A stretch of DNA of 64,000 nt from Prorocentrum cordatum. Lineage: Eukaryota; Sar; Dinophyceae; Prorocentrales; Prorocentraceae. The stretch's first letter is position 1, and the number at the start of each line of letters is the position of its first letter. Of the stretch, positions 32,041 through 41,839 are shown piece after piece. A program made the translations under genes and the position numbers. The stretch covers positions 1 to 64,000 of the forward strand of contig CAUYUJ010013980.1 in the NCBI GenBank assembly GCA_963575745.1, given 5' to 3'. The notes under the pieces were generated by a model that worked only from the letters and a program-made list of their open reading frames with translations, did not search any database and was not told the origin of the DNA.

Positions 32041-32445
32041 GATGATGATGGTGGTGGTGAGAGGAGGAGGAGGAGAGGAGGAGGAGGAGGAGGAGGAGGA
32101 GGAGGAGAGGAGGAGGAGGAGAGGGAGGAGGAGGAGGAGGAGGAGGAGGGGAGGGGAGGGAGGGAGGGAGGGAGGGAGGGAGGGAGGGGGGAGGGAGGGA
32201 GGGAGGGAGGGAGGGAGGGAGGGGGGAGGGAGGGAGGGAGGGAGGGAGAGGGGAGGGAGGGAGGGAGGGAGGGAGGGAGGGAGGGAGGGAGGGAGGAGGG
32301 AGGGAGGGAGGAGGGAGGAGGAGGAGGAGGAGGAGGAGGAGGAGGGAGGGAGGGAGGAGGAGGAGGAGGAGGAGGAGGAGGAGGAGGAGGAGGAGGCGGA
32401 GGAGGAGGAGGAGGAGGAGGAGGAGGAGGAGGAGAGGGGTGAGGT
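31106..32445. repeat. Compound microsatellite block: GGA, ATG/GAT, GGGA
   Basis: Two tandem ~190-200-bp copies start with GGGGACGCCCCATGAGGAGG (31208 and 31399) and share CGGGGAGAAGACGGAGGA and CATGCTGATGCTGATG. GAT triplets run from about 31560 to 32045, then AGG, then GGGA tetramers at about 32155-32310 and AGG again. Long Met, Asp, His, Pro or Ser frames in all phases are repeat artefacts. Confidence 0.95.
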
Positions 32446-33130
32446 GGAAGAGGGGCACACGTCGAGGAAGCGCAAGCATGGACTGAGGCGCGTGGATCAA
32501 CGACGAGTGCCGTTTCCATGCACCATGGGCGCGTCCACTCGACGAGTCAAAGTGCACTGGCCTCGTGTCTCGGGGCGGCTCCCCCGATCCATGGATCCCT
32601 TTCGCTTCGCGGGGTGCACGTCCGGAGTGTGCAGAGTACCCACGCGTGGCCCCTCCTGGGAGCCTTTGGATGCCTCTTGGGTCTTGGGGGCACTCTGGGG
32701 CTGCGTGGGTGCCTGTTGGGTCGTCTTGGGGCTTCCAGGGGCCGCCTCGGGTGTTTCCCGAGCCGTCTTGGGGCTCACCTGGGCCGCCTGGGGGCCGTCA
32801 TGGGAGCCCCCTTCGCCGTCCAGGGCCCCTCTTTGGCTGTCCTGGGGCCCTCTTGCGGACGTCTTGGGCCGTCTTGGGGCCATCCTGGAGGCCTCTGGGG
32901 CGGCCCTGGGGTGTCCGAAGCCCCAGAAAGCGAAGTGCTCCAATCAGTCAACACACACACAGATTGAGCACCTGTGCCTGTTGCCACTTGGGCCCCCTCT
33001 GGGGCCGTCTTCAAGGCTTCTGGGACTTTTTTGGCGGGGCCTCTTGGGCCGTGTTGGGGCCATCTTGGGTCGTCGTGGAGCCATGATAGGCCATCCTGAC
33101 GCGCTCCAGAGCCGTCTCGTGGCCCTGCGA
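32446..33130. repeat. CGTCTTGGGGCC-type array (same family as 16.4 kb)
   Basis: From about 32640 to 33120 the units GGGCCGTCTTGGGGCC and GCCTCTTGGGTC recur, interrupted near 32930-32975 by AGTGCTCCAATCAGTCAACA and an ACACAC run. The 32446-32640 part has no recognised feature. Confidence 0.65.
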
Positions 33131-34235
33131 TGTTCAACAAGTCCAGGAAGCCAACAGCAATGCTTATTGCTCTTGGTCGTTGTACGCTTTGGAGCCCCAG
33201 GACGGGTCCGCCATTCTGGGGTCGGAGCATGGGGCGTGGCTCTGGCGGCGGGTTCGGGGCGACGCATTATGAGAAACCAACATGCCAAGCAACGTGACAC
33301 GAGCGACGGAATACGACGGGCCCGATTGCGCGGACATTGCCGAGAAAGCTGCCCGCGTAAGGTCGCGCTTGAGCGCCCTCGTTCTCCACGCAGTGTGCCG
33401 CGCTGGCGGCCCGCGTAAGCCACCGCGTAAAGTTGCCATGCCATCTCGCGTAAGACCCGTTGTTTTTCGTCGCTCGGATGTAATTGTATGTATGAGTGGA
33501 CACGTTGGACATGCTGAAATAGGGCATCCGCGACATGCCTCCCGCATCACGTTTCTTCGGACGTGGATCTGGCGCCCACGCGCCAGATCACCACGGATCC
33601 TTTATCCATGGTAGTTTGCCCCTGAGGACTGTCGCCGCAGCCCGCATGGTCAAGGTCGAAGAGGAGAACAAGGCATACACATGCATGGTCGGCGGTTCTT
33701 CGGACCTCCGAAAGTTTCTGTTGATGCCCTGTTCTGTTCCTCCCGCAAGTGTTCCTTCTCATCGCGATGATTGGACGAATCGGGGGCCATGCTGCAATGC
33801 CCAGATCATATATCCGCGCCAGCACGAAGCGTTGCCGTGGGGCTCGCCACCGGCCATCCCTGCTATGAGGCTCCCCTCCCCACGCTCTGGAGGCAGAAAC
33901 GGGCGTGGCACAACGGGGTGTGGTGCCAATGTCTGAGTCTGCAGTCTACGAAGGAGGGAGGAGGGAGGAGGGAGGAGGGAGGAGGGAGGAGGGAGGAGGG
34001 AGGAGACGAGGACCACGTCGGGTTCCGGAGGGGCCCCGCTCGACGGGCCGTTCCCCCGCGTCCAGGGTGCCCGCTCGTGGCCGGGGCCCCTCGTGGCCGG
34101 CCGGGCCCTCTCGCTCTTCCCCTCGTGGTCGCCCAGCGACTGGCGGCAGTGCGGATCCCTCCCCCGCGTTGCGACCGGCGAGTCACGGCGCCGTGCGCTG
34201 CGTCGCCCTGTTCTGAGCATCCGCCGGCGGCCACG
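33131..34235. other. No recognised gene; 7-bp GGGAGGA array at 33950-34012
   Basis: A perfect heptamer run (GGAGGGA) of about eight copies sits at 33950-34012. Elsewhere the frames on both strands overlap and carry no motif I know. Confidence 0.55.
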
Positions 34236-34430
34236 AATTCAGTCGGAGGTGGATAGACCTCCTACCTCCTACCCTGACACGTCGATTGAGGAATTGTCCG
34301 TTTTCGGTTCGCGAGAGGGCGTCGCGGCCGTTATTTTTGCGGGTCCAGGTTCGTCGGTTTCGGTCCCAGGTCGTTTTCACTAAGAGGAGGTGTACTAAAG
34401 GGAGGTTTGTCCACCGCCGATTCAGACCCC
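34236..34430. repeat. Inverted-repeat element upstream of the RRM gene
   Basis: The left arm (about 34238-34263, GTCGGAGGTGGATAGACCTCC) and right arm (about 34400-34428, GGAGGTTTGTCCACCGCCGA) are complementary with a few mismatches around ~140 bp of interior. The left arm holds TCGGAG|GT and the right arm ends TTCAG, so the ends resemble splice sites, as in the element at 36.2 kb. It lies 90 bp before the ATG at 34520 and may be a MITE or a 5'UTR intron. Confidence 0.55.
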
Positions 34431-34519
34431 AAGTTGGGCTCAAGTAGTGTCTCCAGCGGCTCTGGGCTGCGCCCTCGTCGAACTGATTGCACCGACTTGC
34501 CGCTCACCGTTCGCGCGAA

Positions 34520-36221
34520 ATGGACTCATTCGCGAGGCATGTTTCATCTCAGTGGATACAAAGTGGCGTCCACGAGGCCACCAGCAACGATTGCGACTTC
34601 TCCAGCCCGCATAGAGCACGCAGTGGCACCAGTAAGGGTGCTCATACGACCGCGTCAACGATGGAGGTATTCGATAATTATTTCGAGACGTACGCGGACC
34701 CTAACTCATTGCAATCGGGTTTAGATGCGTCGTTGCCCCGTATGCTGTCCACCTTGCAGTCGGTCACCACGGAGTCGCTTGTCCCTTTGCAACCTTGCGG
34801 CGGCGAGTCCTGGAAGACCGTTGACGAGTTCGACCACCCGCGCGGGCGTCTGCGGGCAGAGACCAGAGGCAGCCACCCATCCGAACACGCTCAGCAGTCA
34901 GCCTGGGTTGGCCTTGGCGGCGCCCCCTCAGCGGCCGAGGCGCGGCCGCCATCTCAGCCCGGAGGCGTTCCGCTGCTCCACGGCCAGCCGCTGCCGCCAG
35001 GGCAGGAAGGCATCCCCATATGGAAGTCGAGCGGCGGCGAGTCCTGGAAGACCGTTGACGAGTTCGACCACCCGCGCGGGCGTCTGCGGGCGGAGACCAG
35101 AGGCAGCCACCCATCCGAGAACGCTCAGCAGTCAGCCTGGGTTGGCCTTGGCGGCGCCCCCTCAGCGGCCGAGGCGCGGCTGCAATCTCAGCCCGGAGGC
35201 GTTCCGCTGCTCCACGGCCAGCCGCTGCCGCCAGGGCAGGAAGGCATCCCCATATGGAAGTCGAGCGGCGGCGAGTCCTGGAAGACCGTTGACGAGTTCG
35301 ACCACCCGCGCGGGCGTCTGCGGGCAGACCAGAGGCAGCCACCCATCCGAGAACGCTCAGCAGTCAGCCTGGGTTGGCCTTGGCGGCGCCCCCTCAGCGG
35401 CCGAGGCGCGGCCGCCATCTCAGCCCGGAGGCGTTCCGCTGCTCCACGGCCAGCCGCTGCCGCCAGGGCAGGAAGGCATCCCCATATGGAAGTCGAGCGG
35501 CGGCGAGTCCTGGAAGACCGTTGACGAGTTCGACCACCCGCGCGGGCGTCTGCGGGCGGAGACCAGATTCAGCCACCCATCCGAGAACGCTCAGCAGTCA
35601 GCCTGGGTTGGCCTTGGCGGCGCCCCCTCAGCGGCCGAGGCGCGGCCGCCATCTCAGCCCGGAGGCGTTCCGCTGCTCCACGGCCAGCCGCTGCCGCCAG
35701 GGCAGGAAGGCATCCCCATATGGAAGTCGAGCGGCGGCGAGTCCTGGAAGACCGTTGACGAGTTCGACCACCCGCGCGGGCGTCTGCGGGCGGAGACCAG
35801 AGGCAGCCACCCATCCGAGAACGCTCAGCAGTCAGCCTGGGTTGGCCTTGGCGGCGCCCCCTCAGCGGCCGAGGCGCGGCCGCAATCTCAGCCCGGAGGC
35901 GTTCCGCTGCTCCACGGCCAGCCGCTGCCGCCAGGGCAGGAAGGCATCCCCATATGGAAGTCGAGCGGCGGCGAGTCCTGGAAGACCGTTGACGAGTTCG
36001 ACCACCCGCGCGGGCGTCTGCGGGCGGAGACCATGCCGCGGCGCTCCGCCGCCGAGACGGGGCTCGCCGCAGGCCCCCTGGGCGAGTGGTCCGTGCCGGC
36101 GAGGTCGGCCCACGCCAGGGCGGAGCCGGACCGCGCGGCGCGGGCAGGAGCCTCCAGTGGCACGTCTGGGGCCGCTAGGACCAGGGGAACGAACAATGGC
36201 ATTGAACATAAATACTCGGAG
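34520..36221 (+). pseudogene. Tandem-repeat exon of an RRM-protein gene, with a 2-bp frameshift
   Basis: The frame starts at ATG 34520; a TGA at 34484 precedes it. After a ~92-residue unique N-terminus come five 78-residue repeats (GGESWKTVDEFDHPRGRLRA, then a Gln/Pro/Gly-rich part ending IPIW) whose 234-bp units start at 34797, 35031, 35265, 35497 and 35731, and a partial sixth at 35965. Units are almost identical in DNA, implying recent expansion or conversion. Unit 3 is 232 bp: GGCAGACC (about 35324-35331) has lost two bases relative to GGCAGAGACC, moving the frame from 2 to 3, and the rest of the repeats continue in frame 3. Without that loss one frame runs to about 36221. It could be an assembly error. 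The repeat's function is unknown. Confidence 0.7.
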
Positions 36222-36371
36222 GTCCGCGCGGATTTCTCGGATCCGCGCTGGACCCCCCTGGCGGCGCCTCTGGCGCCGCCCCTGGCGCGCTCCACTCGCC
36301 AGGGAGGGGGTTCCAGCGCCGATCCGAGAAATCCGCGCGGACCCCCGAGTTTTGTACGTTCATGGCATCGT
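36196..36371 (+). mobile_element. Palindromic introner-like element
   Basis: The left arm (about 36199-36240) and right arm (about 36313-36368) are complementary over ~50 bp, reading TCGGAGGTCCGCGCGGATTT and its counterpart, with GGCGCC-rich interior. If the insert is an intron from GT at 36222 to AG at 36349 (128 bp), the repeat exon in frame 3 joins the RRM frame in phase 0. A second copy at 56.14-56.31 kb has the same arms. Introners with terminal inverted repeats are known from dinoflagellates; membership here is inferred. Confidence 0.65.
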
Positions 36372-36961
36372 TCGTTCCCCCAAGGACGTTGCAGGGCATG
36401 CGGGCCCGGCTCCTGGAGCAGGAGCAGCTGCTGGCCGAGGCCGAGCAGCAGACCCAAGAGGTCCGGCGGAGGATTTGGGAGCAGGAGGCCGACCTGCTGG
36501 AGCTGGAGGTTCAGCAGGGCGAGCTCGCGGGCAGCGTGCCAGCGCCGACCGAGGAGGCAGTGCCCGCCACCCCCGGCGCTCCGGCCGTCACCACGGTCAT
36601 GATCAGCAACATTCCGATGGCTGTGGCGCAGAATGACCTGCTGGACCTCATCAATCGGGCGGGCTTCGCGAACAGGTACGACTACGCCTATATGCCGATC
36701 ACTTTCGAGGCCGGGACTACAAAGGGGATCGCGTTTGTGAACTTCGCCACCCCAAGGGACGCCCGCGAGTTCTCGAAGCAGTGGAATGGAGCGACGCTAA
36801 CTGGGGCTGCCGGAGCTAGCACCAATGGGGCCGTGATCGAGGTCAGAGCGTCGGCGCTGCAGGGCTACGTAGAGAACACCAGAAGGTGGACTGCGAGCCG
36901 GCTGCGCCGCATGAAGAACCCCGAGTTCCACCCCTTCATCGTTCCGAGACCAGCTGCCTGA
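36350..36961 (+). CDS. Mei2-like RNA-recognition protein, C-terminal exon
   Basis: From ATG 36362 this codes 199 residues. Residues about 1-60 are a Glu/Gln/Arg-rich predicted coiled coil (LLEQEQLLAEAEQQTQEVRR). An RRM of the Mei2 type follows: TTVMISNIP, then RYDYAYMPITF and GIAFVNFATPRDA, matching the TTVMIRNIP, YDFFYLPIDF and GYAFVNF signatures of that family. ATG 36362 lies inside the right arm of the palindromic insert, so translation probably starts upstream and this is the last exon of the repeat-protein gene; the frame is open from 36350. Mei2-like proteins bind RNA and are numerous in dinoflagellates. The RNA target is unknown. Confidence 0.75.
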   Translation, partial: FCTFMASFVPPRTLQGMRARLLEQEQLLAEAEQQTQEVRRRIWEQEADLLELEVQQGELAGSVPAPTEEAVPATPGAPAVTTVMISNIPMAVAQNDLLDLINRAGFANRYDYAYMPITFEAGTTKGIAFVNFATPRDAREFSKQWNGATLTGAAGASTNGAVIEVRASALQGYVENTRRWTASRLRRMKNPEFHPFIVPRPAA

Positions 36962-37565
36962 TAAACGCTCGGCTGACAGTTTCATCATGTTGGCGGCACG
37001 GGATGAGAGAGATGTGGGTGCTGCGCGGGGGGGCGACGGGAGGGAGGGGATTGAAAGAGGGGGAGCCGTCCCCGCTTCTAGTTTGAGTCCCATCGGAGTC
37101 GGATGGATTTGCCCTGGGACAGAGTCTCACCATTGTCCCGCTTCACTATTTCGCCACAGCGGCGGTGCAGCCTCGTGACGCCTGATGTTCATCCGCCTGC
37201 TTCAGCCATGAGTCCGGTAGAGGGAGCCGAGCAGGATGGCGCTTGTTTGACATCGGCGGGATCCGCAGAGTGGCGTCGTGAAGTATTTTTTTGGAATGGC
37301 ATAGCCATAGTTATTGTGAAGGCCTTACGACCAGTGCCGCCGACCCTGAAGGTTTGAGCCGTCGATGGCGACGGGATTTGTGATCACAGGAAGGAGCTAA
37401 AGGACAACGTGACAGGGTAGGCGGAGGAAGTGTGTGAGGAGGAGGAGGAGGAGGAGGAGGAGGAGGAGGAGGAGGAGGAGGAGGAGGATTTTTTACAGTG
37501 CACCGCTAACTCCCAGGCTCTAAGGGCAGATTCCTGCCAGGGACTGGCCGCTAGGGAGGAAAATT
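36962..37565. other. Non-coding stretch with GGA tract at 37433-37488
   Basis: No gene is supported after the RRM stop. A pure GGA microsatellite of about 18 triplets lies at 37433-37488. The part before it includes GTCCCGCTTCACTATTTCGC, with no recognised function. Confidence 0.55.
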
Positions 37566-38240
37566 TTAAGCATCAGCCCAAGATGCGACAGTCTTGGCTG
37601 GAGGAAGGCCTTTACAAATCCTCTGCAAGACTTCCAACTGCGCCTTGGTTACAGCATGCGGTCCGATCGTGACGGCAGAGCACGGACCCCTCAAGAAAGC
37701 ACCGGGAGATCTGTAGGCCCAAGACCCGCACTCGCCACAAAAGTAAAAGGAGGCCTTACGCCACAGCACGTGCGTGGGGTGCACAGGCTTGCCGGAAATC
37801 CAAGGAGAAACTCGAATCGGCATGGGGTCCGAGCGAAGGGACCGCCACAGGGACTCGTCTCGAAGCGGAAGCTGCCTGCCTGGACGGGCCCATTTCTTCG
37901 AAGACCTTCCCCCCCCACCGCCCTCACGCACACGCTCACGCACACACAGCCTCGCTCCTCCCTCCAAGGTGGCGAGGCAGGTGGAAGCAAGGCGAGCGCA
38001 CAGAGAGGGGGCGGTGTCCTTGACCTGGCCCTGGCAAAGCGTACAAGACCACACACCTTCAGAGAGCGACCAATGGTGAGAGCTGGACCGAACATCCGAC
38101 TCGATCCACCTGCGGCGCCTTAGCACCAAGTCAATGGGCTGCTTGTTCAAACGTCGGTCTGGCTCCACCTTAAGAGCGGCACACTCAAGGATGATACACG
38201 CATTGCGCTTGAGAATTGCACAAGCCTGCTGAACTAAATC
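37566..38240 (-). pseudogene. C-terminal domain of the RT/RNase H retrotransposon, cut off by the nested LINE
   Basis: The minus-strand frame holds SCTLCQGQ and YFCGECGSW followed by LRGPC, Cys pairs like those at the end of dinoflagellate retrotransposon polyproteins after RNase H. Its N-terminal side reads DLVQQACAIL at the 14-bp duplication (38227-38240). The RNase H frame beyond the inserted LINE reads DDLVQHA at the matching duplication (42449-42462) in the same codon phase, so the two pieces were once one frame. The stop is at 37566. The piece is about 220 residues long. Confidence 0.7.
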
Positions 38241-38350
38241 CACCAGCATCCACCTCCAACCGTCGACCCTCAACCGGGCATCTCTCCCCTCAGGTACTAG
38301 CATCTAGCGGAGGAGGAGGAGCAGGAGGAAGAAATAGACGACAGAACTAT

Positions 38351-41300
38351 ATGAATGCCTCTGGCGATGTCCCATTGTGCATCCTACGCCAAAGGTACGC
38401 TACGTCCGACCCTGGAGCGACGATTCCCACCAGCGGCAACGACCATGACCGGCATCACAGTCCTCAGGATCATGTTCCAGACTTTCGTCGTCAAGACGAA
38501 GGCCTCCAGTCTCAAAACCAGCACCCTCATCCAACCTCCCCCCGCTCCAACGCAATACCTTCGACTCCAGCGCGACGCTCCCCACCAGCAGCCCCAAATT
38601 CCAGCGCTAGTGACAGCATGACGGCGGAGAATACGACAGGGACATGCAAGTTTGTATCATATCATAAAAATGTTCGTGGACTGTCATCTGGTGACAGAGT
38701 CACAGAACTACTTTCAGAACTCGACGGTCTGGAATGGGATGCAATTACGTTGAACGAGACATGGAGGACCGACGCTGCCGAATTCTGGACAAGTGATGGC
38801 GGGCATGCCTTCTTGGGATCCGGGTTCAAAGACTATCAGCGCGGAGTCGGAATCTCATTACACAAGCGTTGGGTCAAACACATAGTTGCATACCATCCTA
38901 TCAACGAAAGGGTTGCTTATGTTGACATCAAAAGATCGTCTGTAAAATTACGTATTGCCAGTGCTTACTTTCCTCACAGTGGGTACGGAGATAAACACAT
39001 TCAAACCATGTATGATACATTATCTCAAATTTGCCAAGAAGCGCACGCGGGACGAATGATGACATTGATTGGGGCTGACTGCAACGCACGCGCTGGACAA
39101 GCTACGCTGGACGATGCACGATGTACTTTGGGACAGCATGGATTGGGCCCCATGAGCGCTCGAGGGCAATGGTCAAAGCAATGGGCAACCAATCAACGAC
39201 TTCGCCTGGCCAACACGTTTTTCTACAAGCAGGACAGCAAATTGATCACATACACATCCCCCCAGAGGACGGACAGACAGATCGATTACTTCCTGGTAAA
39301 CAAGAAGTTGTGGCGAACAGTCAAGGATTGCGAGTCGAATTGCGAGATCGACATGGGATCTGACCACCGGGCGTTACGGCTATCATGCGTTTTCAATGCG
39401 ACCACCCAGAACAAGACATCCACCAGCAAGCGACAACAGCAACGCCGACAGCAACCACGACCAGCATGGCCTCCCACGGACCTTACGCAATACCAGCACG
39501 CACTTACATATCAGCTCGACATACTTCTGCCAGACACGAGGCTCCAAATACAATGTGAACAAATCGAAGGGTCGGTTCGAGATGTGTTACTACAGCTACA
39601 GCCCCCGAGCACAAACCGCCACCGCAGCAGCCACCCAACTAACGACAAACTTACTCAACTACTCCAGCAGAGACGTCGCACACCAACCCACGAGACAGCA
39701 ACAAGGAACCACCTCAACAAACACATCCGCAAGGAGATCCGGTCTATCAAAAGAACAATCCGGCGGGCCACGATCGATCGCATCTTGTCTGAGTACAGGG
39801 ACATAAGTGGCGCCAAGAGTATCAGGAAACGAACGTACATCACAAGCATGATCGACAAGGAAGGGAAAGCACTGCACGACCGACAATCCATAGCAGATGT
39901 TTTTGCGGAGTTCTACGAGGACCTCTACCACGGCAGCGCTGACAGAAGCAACGCATACAACCAGAACAGCGCACGAGACGACCAATATGACACAATCCCA
40001 CCATTTACGATTGACGAGCTAGAGACAGCCTTGCGCCAACTACGGTCCAAGCGAGCTGCTGACTATTCTAGGATCGTAGCAGAAATGTTGAAATCAGGTG
40101 GAGAGGTGCTGCGATCCGTGCTCCTTGACATGTACAACAACATCACATTACCCGAGTCTCCAACGCCAACGAGCTGGCGACACACAGTGATCAAGGTGCT
40201 GCACAAGGCTGGAGACACCCAGCAACCAAAAAACTACCGACCAATTGCCAGCATCCCAATACTATACAAGCTCTTTTCAAGGCTACTCTACAACCGGCTT
40301 CACCCACTACTAGACAGCAGCCAGAGCACTGACCAAGCAGGGTTTCGACCACACCGCAGCACCACCGACCACTTTTTCACAACAACACAGCTACAGGAGA
40401 TAGCGGACGAGTGGCAACTTCCATTGTGGTCAGCCGCCGTAGACTTCAAGAAAGCGTTCGACAGCATCACACATCCCAGCATATGGGAATCACTCGCTGA
40501 GCAAAATACACCCAAGGCGTATACCAAACTCTTGTCCAAATTGTACACAGAGCAGACCGCGACTGTTCACACAGACCGCATGAGCAGACCGTTCAACGTG
40601 TTACGGGGAACGAAGCAAGGATACCCCCTCAGCTCATTACTCTTCAATTGCGTGTCAGAGAGTATTATGAGACGAGTCAAAGCCAAATGGACAATGACAA
40701 ATTACGGCTCCAAGTTCCAGCTGCACGCAAATCACAGGTTGACCAATTTGCGTTTCGCTGATGACATCCTCTTACTTGCCGGATCACTCGACCACCTGAA
40801 GGACATGCTTTCTGACCTGATCACCGAGGCGGGCAAGGCGGGTTTGGAACTGCACCCTGACAAAACAAAGATCTCACACAACGGCCATCGACCATCACGC
40901 GGCAAACGCGCACCCGACAGCGCGAATGTGCACGGCATGACGATCGAGGTTGCGCCACCCTACCGAGCCACAAAATACCTCGGTCGGCAATTACAGCACA
41001 GCACGCCGCACGCAACCGAAATAGAGCATCGCATTGCCACAGCATGGCGGAAGTTCCACGCACTCAAGCAAGAGTTAACTGGGCCAACGTATTCACAATC
41101 CGACCGTCTTCGCCTCTTCAACGGGACCGTCACGCCTACTATCTTCTATGGTTGCGAGGCTTGGACACTTACGACAGAATTGGAGAACCGGCTGCGGCGC
41201 ACACAACGGCAGATGCTTCGCATGATAGTTAAAGTGCTCAGGCGCATTGTCAGCAACACCCAGCCTATTCCACGCGCCGATGAGGACAGACACAGCAATG

Positions 41301-41839
41301 ACGACCAACACGACGACGCTCACGAGCATTCCGACGACGACGACGGACACGACGTGGACAGTACGCCGGATACTGCACCACGTGCTGATGACGCTGAAGA
41401 CGCAGAATATTATTTGGAACCATGGGTGGATTGGGTAAAACGCGCCACCCGCGCGGCTGAGGCGGCAATGGAGAAATTACGAATCACAGATAGGGTTTCC
41501 AACGTACGACTGCGAAGATGGCACTGGATACGGAAGTTGGCCAACACCAGCGAGCACGAATGGACGCGGCAGGTATTCCAATGGACTCCAGAACGCGACC
41601 CTGTTCACACGGCGAAGCGCAGGGTGAGGAGACCTAAACTCAGATGGATTGACGACGTCCGACACTATATGGGAATTACGATGGGACGGGATGGCATTAG
41701 TATTTCAGACATTTTGTGTCTTGCGTCAACAGCTATGTGGGGCGATCTGGCGCCAGATTTTGCAGCATACGACAGAGGAGCGAACCAAGCGAATACTGCA
41801 ATATCCCGGCGCCCCGGCGCCGCACCCGCAGCACCCTAA
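38351..41839 (+). CDS. LINE polyprotein: APE-type endonuclease and reverse transcriptase
   Basis: This 1,162-residue protein starts at the first in-frame ATG of the element and ends in TAA. Residues about 97-345 are an exonuclease-endonuclease-phosphatase domain: NVRGL, LNETW with Glu 136, GADCNAR with Asp 243 and Asn 245, and SDHRAL with His 339. It nicks target DNA to prime reverse transcription. The RT lies at about 560-850: YRPIAS, motif A AVDFKKAFDS with Asp 698, TKQGYPLSS, and FADD at 802-805. The C-terminus (TIFYGCEAWTLT, LRRWHWIRKLA, RRPKLRWIDDV) is the type seen in RTE-like elements, with no RNase H. An Asp/His-rich insert lies at about 975-1015. No stop or frameshift is seen, so it may be recently active. 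Confidence 0.92.
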   Translation: MNASGDVPLCILRQRYATSDPGATIPTSGNDHDRHHSPQDHVPDFRRQDEGLQSQNQHPHPTSPRSNAIPSTPARRSPPAAPNSSASDSMTAENTTGTCKFVSYHKNVRGLSSGDRVTELLSELDGLEWDAITLNETWRTDAAEFWTSDGGHAFLGSGFKDYQRGVGISLHKRWVKHIVAYHPINERVAYVDIKRSSVKLRIASAYFPHSGYGDKHIQTMYDTLSQICQEAHAGRMMTLIGADCNARAGQATLDDARCTLGQHGLGPMSARGQWSKQWATNQRLRLANTFFYKQDSKLITYTSPQRTDRQIDYFLVNKKLWRTVKDCESNCEIDMGSDHRALRLSCVFNATTQNKTSTSKRQQQRRQQPRPAWPPTDLTQYQHALTYQLDILLPDTRLQIQCEQIEGSVRDVLLQLQPPSTNRHRSSHPTNDKLTQLLQQRRRTPTHETATRNHLNKHIRKEIRSIKRTIRRATIDRILSEYRDISGAKSIRKRTYITSMIDKEGKALHDRQSIADVFAEFYEDLYHGSADRSNAYNQNSARDDQYDTIPPFTIDELETALRQLRSKRAADYSRIVAEMLKSGGEVLRSVLLDMYNNITLPESPTPTSWRHTVIKVLHKAGDTQQPKNYRPIASIPILYKLFSRLLYNRLHPLLDSSQSTDQAGFRPHRSTTDHFFTTTQLQEIADEWQLPLWSAAVDFKKAFDSITHPSIWESLAEQNTPKAYTKLLSKLYTEQTATVHTDRMSRPFNVLRGTKQGYPLSSLLFNCVSESIMRRVKAKWTMTNYGSKFQLHANHRLTNLRFADDILLLAGSLDHLKDMLSDLITEAGKAGLELHPDKTKISHNGHRPSRGKRAPDSANVHGMTIEVAPPYRATKYLGRQLQHSTPHATEIEHRIATAWRKFHALKQELTGPTYSQSDRLRLFNGTVTPTIFYGCEAWTLTTELENRLRRTQRQMLRMIVKVLRRIVSNTQPIPRADEDRHSNDDQHDDAHEHSDDDDGHDVDSTPDTAPRADDAEDAEYYLEPWVDWVKRATRAAEAAMEKLRITDRVSNVRLRRWHWIRKLANTSEHEWTRQVFQWTPERDPVHTAKRRVRRPKLRWIDDVRHYMGITMGRDGISISDILCLASTAMWGDLAPDFAAYDRGANQANTAISRRPGAAPAAP

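Noticed and set aside
31009-32519. 393-488-residue Ser/His/Ile/Pro frames
   Set aside because: Direct translation of GAT, AGG and GGGA microsatellites.
35374-36636. 420-residue frame overlapping the repeat gene
   Set aside because: It is the alternative phase of the 234-bp coding repeats, and it loses the GGESWKTVDEF and RRM sequences.
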